Source: a virus. Taken from it: DNA of 25,961 bases. Made by a program: the position numbers and the translations under genes. The notes below the pieces were generated by a model, which saw only the letters and a list, made by a program, of their open reading frames with translations, ran no database searches and had not been told where the DNA came from. Below, one piece after another: positions 12,001 through 16,961 of this stretch. Positions within the stretch are counted from its first letter, which is position 1. The number at the start of each line of letters is the position of its first letter. Location of the stretch: the IMG/VR virus record IMGVR_UViG_3300018420_000095, positions 1-25,961 of that record. The stretch is one strand, 5' to 3'.

Positions 12001-13137
12001 TACTTTTTTCAAGTTAGGAACTTCTTTAACTTTGTTAAGTACCATAATTGGATTTGCACCACTAGGATCAAATTGAGGTGAATTTTCATCTTCCTCGTAA
12101 CGATATTCGATACGATAAACAGAATAACGATCTGTTTTAGTTGCTATGTCTTGTGATTCAGCAAAAGGTGTATCATTATCATCATATGGTGCAGTGTCAA
12201 ATAAGTCATCTCTTTTCCAACCTGAGTCTTCACCGTCACCTGGGTTTCTATTAGTAAAGATAATTGTTCTGTTACGTAGATCAGTAACTTCATCAATACC
12301 ATCATACTTGTCTAAGAATGGTCTTACCTGTTGATTGTTAACTTCATCAAATCTTAACTCTGTAACTAAATCAACTTTAGCCACAGTGTCCATGTTTAAG
12401 AAAAAGTTTTGTTCAGTATCTAGTGGAACATTAAATTGAATAACACCATTGTCCTCACCGTTGTTAGTAACACCTAGTACTTCGCGGCTTGATTGGTTTG
12501 GCTGACCTGGAACAAGACCATTTGCGCCTGGGTTTGTTTGAATCCAAAATGGATTACCTGTTTGTTCTACATTAAATTTATAATTGCCGCCTCGAACAAC
12601 TGTGATAGTTGGGTTTGTTCCTTCTACACCACTAAGATTATAGTCAAATTCATTTCTAGTAACATCATATTCGTCACTAGTAGATATTTCAGTAGCACCT
12701 ACATCAACCGAGTCAGGACCTTGTGGTAGCCAATAATATTGTGAGAAGTTAACAAATTTATCGTAGTCTACAAACGGATCCCATGAATAGTATTCTGAAT
12801 CAAATAATCTATCATGTCTATTAACATTAGCACCTGCTACCTGTAGAGCATCCACTATGCCTGGATATGTTAAAAAGTCTTTAGTTTCAGATGAGTCTTT
12901 CTTTTTATATGTAACTGCTGGCTCTAATTGATATGATGCCCGTTCTTGGTCTTGTTCTAATATATAACTATCAAGACCTTTGACACCTAATCCAGTTCTA
13001 CGACCAACATATCCCTCAACACGTCTTAGTTGGGGACGCTGTACAATTTGATCAAGAGTGGCATTTAGAAACTTCTGATTGGTTTCTGTTTGAAATATTT
13101 CAGGTAATAGGTCTAATGTTCTAGTAAATCTTGCCAT
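1..13137 (-). CDS. Giant virion structural protein downstream of gp6, 3'-partial (at least 4,379 aa)
   Basis: I checked the frame starting at ATG 13137-13135 codon by codon to base 1 and found no stop, so the gene continues past the left edge. The start is supported by an AGGA ribosome site overlapping the gp6 stop, 6 bases upstream, and an 8-base gap to gp6. Visible modules are: an N-terminus beginning MARFTRTLDLLPEIFQ; a cupredoxin-like domain (about 175-245); beta-rich tail-fibre-like repeats; a carbohydrate-binding-like motif (1781-1802); FG-GAP repeats (about 2188-2980); an alpha-helical stretch (about 3340-3480); a tandem GxGYTxxP pair (3570-3632); a second carbohydrate-binding-like motif (3664-3685); a second cupredoxin-like domain (3852-3951); and calcium-loop-like segments near 4159 and 4320. 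In T4, gp7 (about 1,030 aa) follows gp6, so this may occupy the gp7 place as a wedge or peripheral baseplate/fibre protein. That is positional inference only. A virion structural role is likely; the exact function is unknown. Confidence 0.85.
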   Translation of the reverse strand, partial: MARFTRTLDLLPEIFQTETNQKFLNATLDQIVQRPQLRRVEGYVGRRTGLGVKGLDSYILEQDQERASYQLEPAVTYKKKDSSETKDFLTYPGIVDALQVAGANVNRHDRLFDSEYYSWDPFVDYDKFVNFSQYYWLPQGPDSVDVGATEISTSDEYDVTRNEFDYNLSGVEGTNPTITVVRGGNYKFNVEQTGNPFWIQTNPGANGLVPGQPNQSSREVLGVTNNGEDNGVIQFNVPLDTEQNFFLNMDTVAKVDLVTELRFDEVNNQQVRPFLDKYDGIDEVTDLRNRTIIFTNRNPGDGEDSGWKRDDLFDTAPYDDNDTPFAESQDIATKTDRYSVYRIEYRYEEDENSPQFDPSGANPIMVLNKVKEVPNLKKVHVQYGTKYNNQYFWKTAEGFFEEQPHITAISNTLYYQDQNDENRFGIIRVVDAVDQLTLNIQDDIIGAKEYTSPTGVKFTNGLKVQFRGGTLPESYQDKEYYVEGVGTAIKLLAVEDFKTPEDYTISDSEPFDVKGYDEAPWDSSLNAPVNKDYFTINRASEDKNPWTRSNRWFHVSVIKASAEYNKTVANLDQTARAKRPILEFNDGLRLYNFGTEGKRAIDIIDLKQKDALSNVAGKIGYNIDNFGLYDGARIIFAADLDPVVRNKIYEVKLVDPIGITEDPEQTSEKIIQLVEADDAEVNADQVVYLQSGTTLKGKSYRYTGTEWLETQQKTKINQQPLFDIFDADGYSISNTAVYPSTNFRGTKLFSYKEGTGPIDQEVGLRLSYLNINNVGDIVFDNNLYSDTFVYTINNVSTTTDVGTGFVRKYRDRTNYNLRTGWVKSSETTRQAQIFTFTDTATCICDIRHNNGDNAVVVYADNQFVLPSDYTVTRTATSTTVTFNETKELVHIHVISDQKSDIAYYEMPANLSDNSVNDSFPTVTLGTIRNHFVGLGQSHPDLVGTVLGENNLRDLGDVATYGRQIVEQSAPMQFTATFAKDSNINFFDSVEYASNEYEKFKNRLIDALTKNDYQGTAAERLDQAFQSLNRGRNPDMPFYWADTIPCGEVYEETKITITPIDDNVFDLLYTYDFTKANYQGLVVYLNDEQLLINTDYTVATDGPRLTISKTLTVGDVVKIREYESTQGSFVPPTPTKLGLFDRFKPEFFTDDSYTTSQTILQGHDGSRMIAFGDNRDEVLLEFERRIYNNIKVPLDSKIPLRWYDVIPGKFRTTDYTDAEVTELMGESFLSWVAWNKLDYKEQEYDKDNKKTWNYSTATDRVDGELLKGGWRGNLYKFYDTDVPHLRPWEMFGFSEEPTWWQRQYGPAPYTGDNLVLWDDMANGVVAHPDGDYVIEEFKRPGLQSIIPTGDEGQLEASFDVLVNNYDLKSTEKSWQVGDMGPTETAWRRSSAYPFAVMKLLAKTKPAQFFSLMADRDRYKYSTELDQYVYDSRYRLTSNNIEIYGQGTIKHSYINWCVDFARRQGIADKQAIVDTFRNTKIQLVYRAGGFTDKQYLKVFTEKTSPNSLNSSLLLPDESYEVLLYNNEPFDEVTYSSVIVQKVAGGYAVYGNSKEQLYFRIFQSIPNGNYKNVQVGNDTVRMSLDFSNKEVLIPYGYTFTNKGALVDFLVSYGQWLESKGFIFEDKENDYILNWGQMVNEFLYWNQQGWQEGAIVNLNPAANELKISKPGAVATPILGRRADEFVLNQNLQPIHKDNLVWHRLDNDLIIKTSEDDSINYIKVKFTSYEHALVFDNTSIFNDLMYDPATGARQHRLRLVGTVSDNWDGTVNAPGFIMNQPNVEVWQDNTEYSKGDIVKYKNKYYSARTRINPAELFDFADWTETEYESIKTGLIPNIALKAQQSEDYYDLSAANLESDADLLGFGLIGFRPRDYMQGLTLDDVSQTNVYKNFIGNKGSKQATDLFKSAKLDKELADYNIFENWAVRSGLYGATSNRSYVEAQLISDKLTGNPATLKITNETNGSTVNQTVRVDDIYKSSYKVNNGNILPTVDYQNVENSLPSAGFVNVEDVDIKVYELADLTAIEENINKITEGTKIWVAKDNNYSWNVYRSTLLRNEPIRIVDNLDETSTVTFNGHHTLVKDDIVVFRFFDRLTGAFRVKSTPQLNKIVIDLSLPDEITALDDLGVAFVLQSSKVTQGSDIADLSYIHSVDTGEKIWVDGTRWKVLEKFNPFNDRNNTWSKTLKAPQADSNFGQVVSQTPDGLTSLIGAPGWESGRGSVYVFGQIGTGDIQEGTQLHLGKTSSVIEKEILEYGSAIDSADGGWSIVGAPGSKDDEGLAVVIDQTTSGVIRESQFLTVPGNESGDSTTSRFSQAVAISPNSKWIYVGAPGNEKVYTYQRRDYEQQEYEFLGDGSTIVFNIDEYITVDDETQVAVNIDNIIQVPVTDFTVSGSQITFTEAPKDGARVEMVRKYTWQEEGDGVTTTYDISSIYHATSIDKFRVLIDEELLRPNYDYTFNELTQEITFTLTNKSGASIAPPANLLIQVFAESYYEYVNSISNPGVLGNGFGSSLATTRDGRQLIIGAPKGEGIDSSDNVGRVFVYDRDTERFQVKDNTTLAFTTTKDIQGQPTVLINDQVQVNDDDYLYAGTYTVAGNTVTIDDASVDLGDIVEVETNNFVLAGELHQEEAMENSQFGYAVRVCPTNCSMYVGAPQDSKTADSAGSVTRFVNRSRLYGSTMGSTANPTITVGDALRINNYYVRATGTTVESYVDDINNAGLPNVKASVVDGKIKIELINVNAAPAANKLFIYPGTGVIHEDLGIDIFPRMQTIHNPYPIVNARFGHSLDISSDALSIIIGSPNGATNLEVTLDASTTLIDAGATKIKDIQTQSGAVYTYDYLESDVDTYSNPGKFVFGQQITDSLVHPLSEFGTSVDYCNAKLLIGSPKHLTNDNVNGRIVRFNNETFTPVWQEVEKETDVVNTELINSAFIYNKTTEKVLTYLDYIDPLQGKILGAAQQNIDLTIPNDPANYNNGTENNFGMAWGNEHLGTVWWDVSTAKFINYNQSTADYRAKRIGNLFPGSSIDIYQWISSDVPPSEYEGEGTVYSTESFSTLSDVRQGGEVVVKYYYWVKGLTSVDRNSGKTLSPLTIQQYIETPKSSGIPYIAMVDTGTFALFNSQGYVLDTDSVLHIEFDKIKTDNNVHIEFELIRDNDPTQFLSDGLYRKFLDSFCGTDTAGNKVPDSNLSITDRRGVEFRPRQTMFVDRFKALENYITATNRILKQIPVTEIRSYPLLESKEEIPGKPTGAWDIELNDIAELSYQTINIDPIGRKYLVKSDENNSGLWTIYTLQSNRTLLLTRVQNYKTTRYWDLVDWYAEDYNILDKPSKEVNQYADLGTLTDAILGTVVKVRSNAQNKFEIYRLTNAGWERVGLEKGTIQIKKSVYDYDQERNGFDNEVFDAQYFDQEAVIELRQIIKSLNEEIFVDDLAKHRIDLITLMFNYVLSEQKSTDWLVKTSLIDVQHNLRELKQFDILRRDNQDFLQQYIKEVKPYRTQIKEFNLVYKGDDVYSGDATDFDLPAEFNTTLNKYISPRHVLDQEDITGEGVYQLDNVIWSTGKYSMWRQNFALSIESVTVIEGGSGYTEPPELIITGECDIPAEMTAKVSTAGEVIAVVVDYPGAGYTSTPVITLKGGNGEGAKLVAVTAPGDVRSYKTTIKFDRYQHSTNVVDWTAETAYDQDQLVRFNNKVYKVTWGDGSTLTKATFDPLDYELVDVTDLSGVDRTMGLYQPGANYPGLDLSLLVYGTEYPGVNMIGPDFSSNTGYDVGNFDTNPWDNIDFDENGKPSYSETILDAKYQGGDYSGSATTQYDVVTETKVFDLTVSQPDAAHMNDNFEQDDPWLWSWDSDFYRPTGGTLEQDPNITLQRGSTYKFRNFSYGHSLFIKTQALSEEEFLAGNTDLYKLGEDDGVINNGAKRATVEDKTPVTVTWTVPLDYPHDTVVIQHSQYGMEDTLKIAGEIITNDTSRPTDIDVVGGAFVDSYNSHAPQELVPGAVFDTLNIQVTTRPGEDYTNQGWSGQSQTKFVEFNGTDRTISFDGLIDVPFAVLAYEVSTGKQLVFEYGDTPVDTVDYTIDWNAKTITLTDGRFSTGDIIGVTAHGVGGGNQLLVEDYVAGDYLTTDGHAEIILPVDHEQIKNLEVLVNGEKITNWTLETYETYHTKLGIGNRDLTGDGAPDVDQVVSSAVGGGVADSEYNNGAISNVTGNGSDFFKREVTVNGVRIMAAGTVGGQTAVPDAFTEKVARMFELFTDPNGSGINEEYQRNLIKTLSGDAGTYHEGLPTIQRVARGAGADYSPNFLTDEGVASWNLTDLFDNTVQNDMVWYLNSTGDGYGDGDTDAQEVIEHVFHTLHMHGLPADDIKLYQFLAADWQTGDLYAAMEEAYDAGKWD
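1285..1584 (-). other. Cupredoxin-like module, copy 2 (giant protein residues about 3852-3951)
   Basis: A second copy of the same module has DPNITLQRGSTYKFRN, then YGHSLFIKT, then VTWTVPLD, then VVIQHSQYGMEDTLKI. This copy keeps a His in the first box and a His...Met pair in the last loop, as blue-copper proteins do, but the Cys ligand position is not obvious. It carries an insertion of about 30 residues relative to copy 1. Metal binding is possible but unproven. Confidence 0.5.
2077..2148 (-). other. Carbohydrate-binding-like aromatic motif, copy 2 (residues 3664-3687)
   Basis: W3664, Y3670, V3676 and Y3683 have exactly the same spacing as the W, Y, V and Y of copy 1 (6, 6 and 7 residues). 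The GD turn is replaced by DQ, and the final Ala by Val, so this copy is more degenerate than the first. Confidence 0.4.
2242..2430 (-). repeat. Tandem GxGYTxxP repeat pair (residues about 3570-3632)
   Basis: Two units, GGSGYTEPPELIITG and GAGYTSTPVITLKGG, sit exactly 40 residues apart and are joined by a strand-rich stretch (AEMTAKVS...GEVIAVVV). This GxGYT-x-P-x-(I/V) pattern is familiar from repetitive phage tail and surface proteins. I cannot assign a function. Confidence 0.55.
4170..6600 (-). repeat. FG-GAP (integrin-alpha-like) repeats inside the giant protein
   Basis: Seven clear repeats fit the pattern aromatic-Gly, about 16 residues, hydrophobic-Gly-(Ala/Ser)-Pro, then a Gly-rich turn and a V(Y/F)V(F/Y) strand. 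The aromatic and GAP/GSP glycine residues are F2189/G2205, Y2249/G2264, F2307/G2323, F2503/G2519, F2630/G2646, F2777/G2793 and F2865/G2879, so the spacing is 14 to 16 residues throughout. A weaker eighth unit (N-F-G at 2973-2975) lacks the GAP. The best unit reads LIGAPGWESGRGSVYVF. The first three units are 58-60 residues apart, as in a continuous propeller; units 3 to 6 are separated by 127-196 residues holding beta-rich inserts. In known proteins this motif forms blades of a calcium-binding beta-propeller used in adhesion; that role here is inferred. Confidence 0.8.
7726..7797 (-). other. Carbohydrate-binding-like aromatic motif, copy 1 (residues 1781-1804)
   Basis: The motif runs W1781-x5-Y1787-xxGD-x-V1793-x6-Y1800-x-A1802. 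It resembles the short W...Y..GD.V.....Y.A signature of CBM5/12 chitin-binding modules, which are common in phage and chitinase sequences. Sugar binding is an inference from this short pattern. Confidence 0.45.
12403..12615 (-). other. Cupredoxin-like module, copy 1 (giant protein residues about 175-245)
   Basis: The segment has the pattern NPTITVVRGGNYKFNV, then GNPFWIQT, then GVTNNGEDNGVIQFNVP. I recognise this order as the small cupredoxin-like beta-sandwich that recurs in marine phage structural proteins (ThxxRGxxYxFN, GHPFWIKT, GVTNNG, ITFxVP). The usual His of the GHPF box is Asn here, and the His/Met loop at the end of the domain is not evident, so copper binding is doubtful. It is probably a structural or adhesion domain. 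Confidence 0.55.
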
Positions 13138-13145
13138 TCTTTATC

Positions 13146-16100
13146 CTAGTTCTTTTTAAGAGCGCCTGCTGTTAATGCATCTATAACTTCAATGTCATTA
13201 ACTGTGGCCGCGTTAACAAAAATTTCGTTCGGTGCACAACGAACTTCGTATAAATCACCAAATGTTTTAGTTGGGTCTGTTGGTACAATAACTACTGAAC
13301 TAACAATATCACCTAGTTCTTCGTGCAGGTATGCTGATAATTCAGAGAAGTAAAATGTATCACCAAAGTCCCATTTATCAATAGTAAAGTATTCGTTCAT
13401 TGCTTGTACAACACGTGATTTAATTTCGCCTGTTGACACTACTACTCCGCTTTGTCTAATAACTTTAATTTTACCTTGTAATTCTAAACTTGCTTTTTCA
13501 CCAAATAATGGTTTAAATGTCACAGAGTTTAGAATTAGACCATCACTGGCCATTTTATAATCTTCCAATGAGTTATAAGCCAATGTTAATTCATCAATGG
13601 TGGGTTGGTTTGGTTTAGTAACTTTACCAGTTGAGTCTTTAATCCAGCTTAAATATGTTGAATAGTATGTGTTAGTTACAAGGTATAGATCAATAATATT
13701 TGTCAGTGCTGGATCAATTCTGCGTGTGTTTGGTGAATTGTGTATGTATCTAAAGAACATATCCTGTCTACCCACTGACACGCGATAATCCTTAGTTTCG
13801 GTAATCGTAAACTCACTGCCTGTAATTGATAATTGATAAAATTTCTTATCTGTATAAGCATAGAATACTTGACCTTGCAGATATTCTTTTTTCTTAAGCT
13901 CAATACTTTTTAGGTCAGCATACATCATATTGATAGTACCACTAGCAATTGGCACCCATCTTTCTAAGTTGTCAAAGTCTGTTTGTCGCTCAAAGAATAC
14001 ATATTTTGTATTTGGACTCACTGTTGGTGCTACTATGTCTTTAAAGATATCTGGATTGTCAGCAATCCCGTCTGAATCTTTATCTGAGAAACTTACTAAT
14101 ACTTTAAAGTTATCTACAAATCCGTCTGTTTCAACTTCTTGTCCAATAATATCTAGTCTAATGTCACTTGTTAAACTTTCGTTTGCGTCTGGCTTAGTAT
14201 TTGTTTTTAATACTACAACATTGTCATTGACTGTTTTACCTGTTTTAGGATCATACACTTTTGCATTTGAATCAAAAATAAATCTATTTTCCAATACTGA
14301 TGCAAAGAAGTAACTTAGGTCACGGTATTTGATTGTATAAATCTCACCATCTGTAGTAAATTGTATTAACCATGATGCGTCACGATTTAATCCGTCTTTA
14401 TTTTTAGCATAGTTAGTGTTGTATTCTGCGTTTTCATCAATGTTATCTGTTGAAATAATATACCATTCTCCAGCTTCTTCATCGTATCCAATACCAAAGT
14501 CTCGATATACTTCAATTTGATCAATCATTTGATTTTCAAATGCCACTGTTAAATCTGTAGTGAACTTAGGAATAACTTCAACTGGTACACATCCTGTAGG
14601 TAGGTATTCATTAAATGTTACAGGACCAGATCCATCTGCTAAGTTGCCTTTACCAAAATTAGTACCATCAAGATATAGATCAGTAACTGTTGCCCATATC
14701 TCTAATCTCTCATTTGGTTTAGTTGGTACTCCTGACTGTAGTCTATTATTAGCATCAAAATATTGATTGGTTGGTGGTACAAACTTAACTAGAGCACCTT
14801 CCTCAATATATTTTGTATTATTTGATGTTAAATTAATTGGTGTTGCTCCACCCGACACATCATCTTTAAAGTAGCCTGTTGTTTGATTAACAATAGCAGT
14901 TGATTGATTCCAAGAAATTCCTGATAAACTAATACGTTCATATTTGTCATAGTAGAAATGTTTAAATCCTCTAGACTTAAGAATTGGTTCTACTGTATTC
15001 TGAATAACATCAGCAATATCATTTGTGTCTACAAAACTAAATGTTTTTGTAGGATCTGTAAATGATCTGTACAACATGCCATCACTAGCAAAAGACGTAG
15101 TTGATGAGTACTTACCTGTTGGGTCTAGCAAGTCTAACTGTCTGTTAATGCCAACACCTGTTCTAGACAGTGCTTTTGATTTTAAAATACTTGTAAATCT
15201 AGTAAATGGGAAGTTGTTATAGTCTTCACCGTTGACCATTCTGTTCTGTGTGTAAAATGTCGCTGGCGCTCTTTCTTTAATTTCATTAATAGATTCTCTT
15301 GCTTTAGAATTTGAAACAGGGCTTTGTAATGATACTGTCAACGTTAATGTTTCTGTTCTACCGTTACGGCTTACATAATTAATAGGTACTTCGACATTTT
15401 GAATTTCTTCAGGATTAATAATATATTCTAACCCGTTTGATGTTCTTACATAACTTCTATAATCCCCTAATGGTATTTTAGAGAATGTACCATCGCCAAA
15501 TTGTAATTGTATTTGATCATTTGTTCTTGAGTTAGTTTGGTAAACTTCACGCTCTCCTGTACCACCGGTTTTATCAATAGCAAAAATGTTATCAACCTCT
15601 CTCCATTCTGTTAATGTATTTCCTTGTTGGTTCAGCTCAAATAACCAAACGTCATTGTTGTTGACTCCTTCAACATTAATATTAACTGTTCTGTTGGATA
15701 TACGATCTACTAGAGTAAAGTCTTGGTTTGTTAATGTTCCTTGTTTGAACATAAAGAAAAAGCCGGTGTTTTCTGAACCGTATCCTAATTTGTCATTTTT
15801 ATAAAGTATATTAAATGCTCCACCTGGCTGTGGACTTTGTTCGTATATATAAGTTTTATCTACTGATGTGCCTGACACAATTTCAAAATCCATCGACACT
15901 CCGTCAACGTCACTTTGGAAACTAGCAATAGGCATAGTGTTTGGCGTTGTATTAATCTGATATTCGTCTGTGTTAACACCAAGTATTTGTTTTGAATTAG
16001 CAGGACGACCAAAACGCTGACTGTCAATCATTGCCGCATTCATAATTGCGTTGAACTGTTCTAACCAATCTGGATTAGTTACTGAATTCCAGTTAACTGT

Positions 16101-16520
16101 AATACCTGATAGATTAAAGTTGTTGTAATCTAAGACTGATTCTGTTGTTTGAACTGCTGTGACTTTTAAGAATCCATGGCTGTTAAGATTTCGTTTAGGT
16201 TGATACCCTACAAGTTTAGCAAGTTTAACTACAGAGTCTCTACGCTCTGCTGTATCTAAAAAGTTTTCTCTGGTGTTTAAGTCGTTACGGAAAGCAAGAC
16301 CTTGGCCCATAAATGCCATTAAGTCTAGCAGTGCAATAAATTCACTTGATTCTGTATAATCGTTAAATGTTTCTGGATAGTACAGACGTAAGTAGTCAAC
16401 CATTGACTTACGTAGAGTTTCAAAGTCGTAACTTTGGAAGTCAGCCTCTTTGTAAGTGCGGTATAACTTCTTCCAATCTTCCGCCCCAAAAATAGCGGTT
16501 TGTCTTGTAGTCTTAGCCAT
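13146..16520 (-). CDS. 6: Baseplate wedge protein gp6
   Basis: gp6 is the wedge subunit whose dimers form the inner ring of the T4 baseplate, around the hub, and link neighbouring wedges. This 1,124-residue protein has the gp6/J-like signatures. The N-terminal region has SYDFETLRKSMVDYLRLYYP and a FIALLDLMAFMGQGLAFRND block. The middle has FGDGTFSKIPLGDYRSYVRT and the helical NEIKERAPATFYTQNRMV segment with GEDYNNFPF. The C-terminal domain carries FYFSELSAYLHEELGDIVSS. T4 gp6 is about 660 residues, so this form is about 1.7 times longer. The extra length is mostly in the second half and includes a DKDSDGIADNPD calcium-loop-like stretch at 813-824. The start is set by an AGG site 6-8 bases upstream. 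The gene lies 56 bases after gp25 and 8 bases before the giant gene. Confidence 0.9.
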   Translation of the reverse strand: MAKTTRQTAIFGAEDWKKLYRTYKEADFQSYDFETLRKSMVDYLRLYYPETFNDYTESSEFIALLDLMAFMGQGLAFRNDLNTRENFLDTAERRDSVVKLAKLVGYQPKRNLNSHGFLKVTAVQTTESVLDYNNFNLSGITVNWNSVTNPDWLEQFNAIMNAAMIDSQRFGRPANSKQILGVNTDEYQINTTPNTMPIASFQSDVDGVSMDFEIVSGTSVDKTYIYEQSPQPGGAFNILYKNDKLGYGSENTGFFFMFKQGTLTNQDFTLVDRISNRTVNINVEGVNNNDVWLFELNQQGNTLTEWREVDNIFAIDKTGGTGEREVYQTNSRTNDQIQLQFGDGTFSKIPLGDYRSYVRTSNGLEYIINPEEIQNVEVPINYVSRNGRTETLTLTVSLQSPVSNSKARESINEIKERAPATFYTQNRMVNGEDYNNFPFTRFTSILKSKALSRTGVGINRQLDLLDPTGKYSSTTSFASDGMLYRSFTDPTKTFSFVDTNDIADVIQNTVEPILKSRGFKHFYYDKYERISLSGISWNQSTAIVNQTTGYFKDDVSGGATPINLTSNNTKYIEEGALVKFVPPTNQYFDANNRLQSGVPTKPNERLEIWATVTDLYLDGTNFGKGNLADGSGPVTFNEYLPTGCVPVEVIPKFTTDLTVAFENQMIDQIEVYRDFGIGYDEEAGEWYIISTDNIDENAEYNTNYAKNKDGLNRDASWLIQFTTDGEIYTIKYRDLSYFFASVLENRFIFDSNAKVYDPKTGKTVNDNVVVLKTNTKPDANESLTSDIRLDIIGQEVETDGFVDNFKVLVSFSDKDSDGIADNPDIFKDIVAPTVSPNTKYVFFERQTDFDNLERWVPIASGTINMMYADLKSIELKKKEYLQGQVFYAYTDKKFYQLSITGSEFTITETKDYRVSVGRQDMFFRYIHNSPNTRRIDPALTNIIDLYLVTNTYYSTYLSWIKDSTGKVTKPNQPTIDELTLAYNSLEDYKMASDGLILNSVTFKPLFGEKASLELQGKIKVIRQSGVVVSTGEIKSRVVQAMNEYFTIDKWDFGDTFYFSELSAYLHEELGDIVSSVVIVPTDPTKTFGDLYEVRCAPNEIFVNAATVNDIEVIDALTAGALKKN

Positions 16521-16548
16521 AGAATACCTATAATCCTTTTGTTATAAG

Positions 16549-16556
16549 TATTTATC
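16549..16556 (-). promoter_or_regulatory. Possible internal late promoter before gp6
   Basis: The minus strand reads GATAAATA in the 56-base gap between gp25 and gp6, which is the longest gap in the operon. It differs from TATAAATA at one base and lies 28 bases before ATG 16520. That leaves room for a start site and a leader containing the gp6 ribosome site. It could boost gp6 and the giant gene. Confidence 0.45.
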
Positions 16557-16576
16557 ACTTTAATTAAGTGGGTATA

Positions 16577-16951
16577 TTATACGTAGTTGGCTGTGAGGTT
16601 TTCTGTATTGAGGAATAGTTTAAGCATCTGTGCTTCGCTTGACATTACAGTCTTAACTGAAATTTCACAGAGTAAACCATTGTTTTGTGTATAGAATAAT
16701 ATATTTTCAACTTTAACTCTTGGGTCACGCTCTATAGATTTACGCATTTCGTTATCAAGTTGATTTAACGTTGCGTCGTCAATTACTTCATATAGATAGT
16801 CCCACAGAGAAGTACCAACATTTGGTCTTCCTGGTATAGTACCTTGTCTAATTAAAAGATTGTTTAGTAAGTCTCTTTTAACTAATTCAAAGTCTTCCAA
16901 GCGAAACTTTTTGTTTCTATCAATTGAACTGTATCCGTAGAATCTTGCCAT
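16577..16951 (-). CDS. 25: Baseplate wedge protein gp25 (GPW/gp25 family)
   Basis: This is a 124-residue protein of the GPW/gp25 family, whose T4 member (132 residues) sits in the wedge core and joins gp6 and gp53 to the start of the sheath. Family features are the helical FELVKRDLLNNLLIRQGTIP segment followed by GRPNVGTSLWDYLYE, then a C-terminal strand-rich half with ERDPRVKVENI and CEISVKTVM. It lies 10 bases after the gp5 stop. No strong ribosome site precedes the ATG, which suggests translational coupling to gp5. Confidence 0.9.
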   Translation of the reverse strand: MARFYGYSSIDRNKKFRLEDFELVKRDLLNNLLIRQGTIPGRPNVGTSLWDYLYEVIDDATLNQLDNEMRKSIERDPRVKVENILFYTQNNGLLCEISVKTVMSSEAQMLKLFLNTENLTANYV

Positions 16952-16961
16952 AGTGTATTAT

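Noticed and set aside
398-12729. Many 60-127 codon open frames on both strands inside the giant gene (for example 398-691 plus, 4801-5076 plus, 10473-10820 minus)
   Set aside because: They lie entirely within the giant minus-strand frame, lack ribosome sites and have low-complexity or Cys/Ser-skewed translations typical of shadow frames.
1-13137. The possibility that the left half is several separate genes
   Set aside because: Codon-by-codon reading found no TAA, TAG or TGA in the minus frame between 13137 and 1, and protein-like sequence continues throughout.
13930-14313. 127-codon plus-strand open frame opposite gp6
   Set aside because: It is antisense to a convincing gp6 coding region, and its Ser/Leu/Thr-rich translation mirrors the gp6 codon pattern. 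No promoter or ribosome site was seen.
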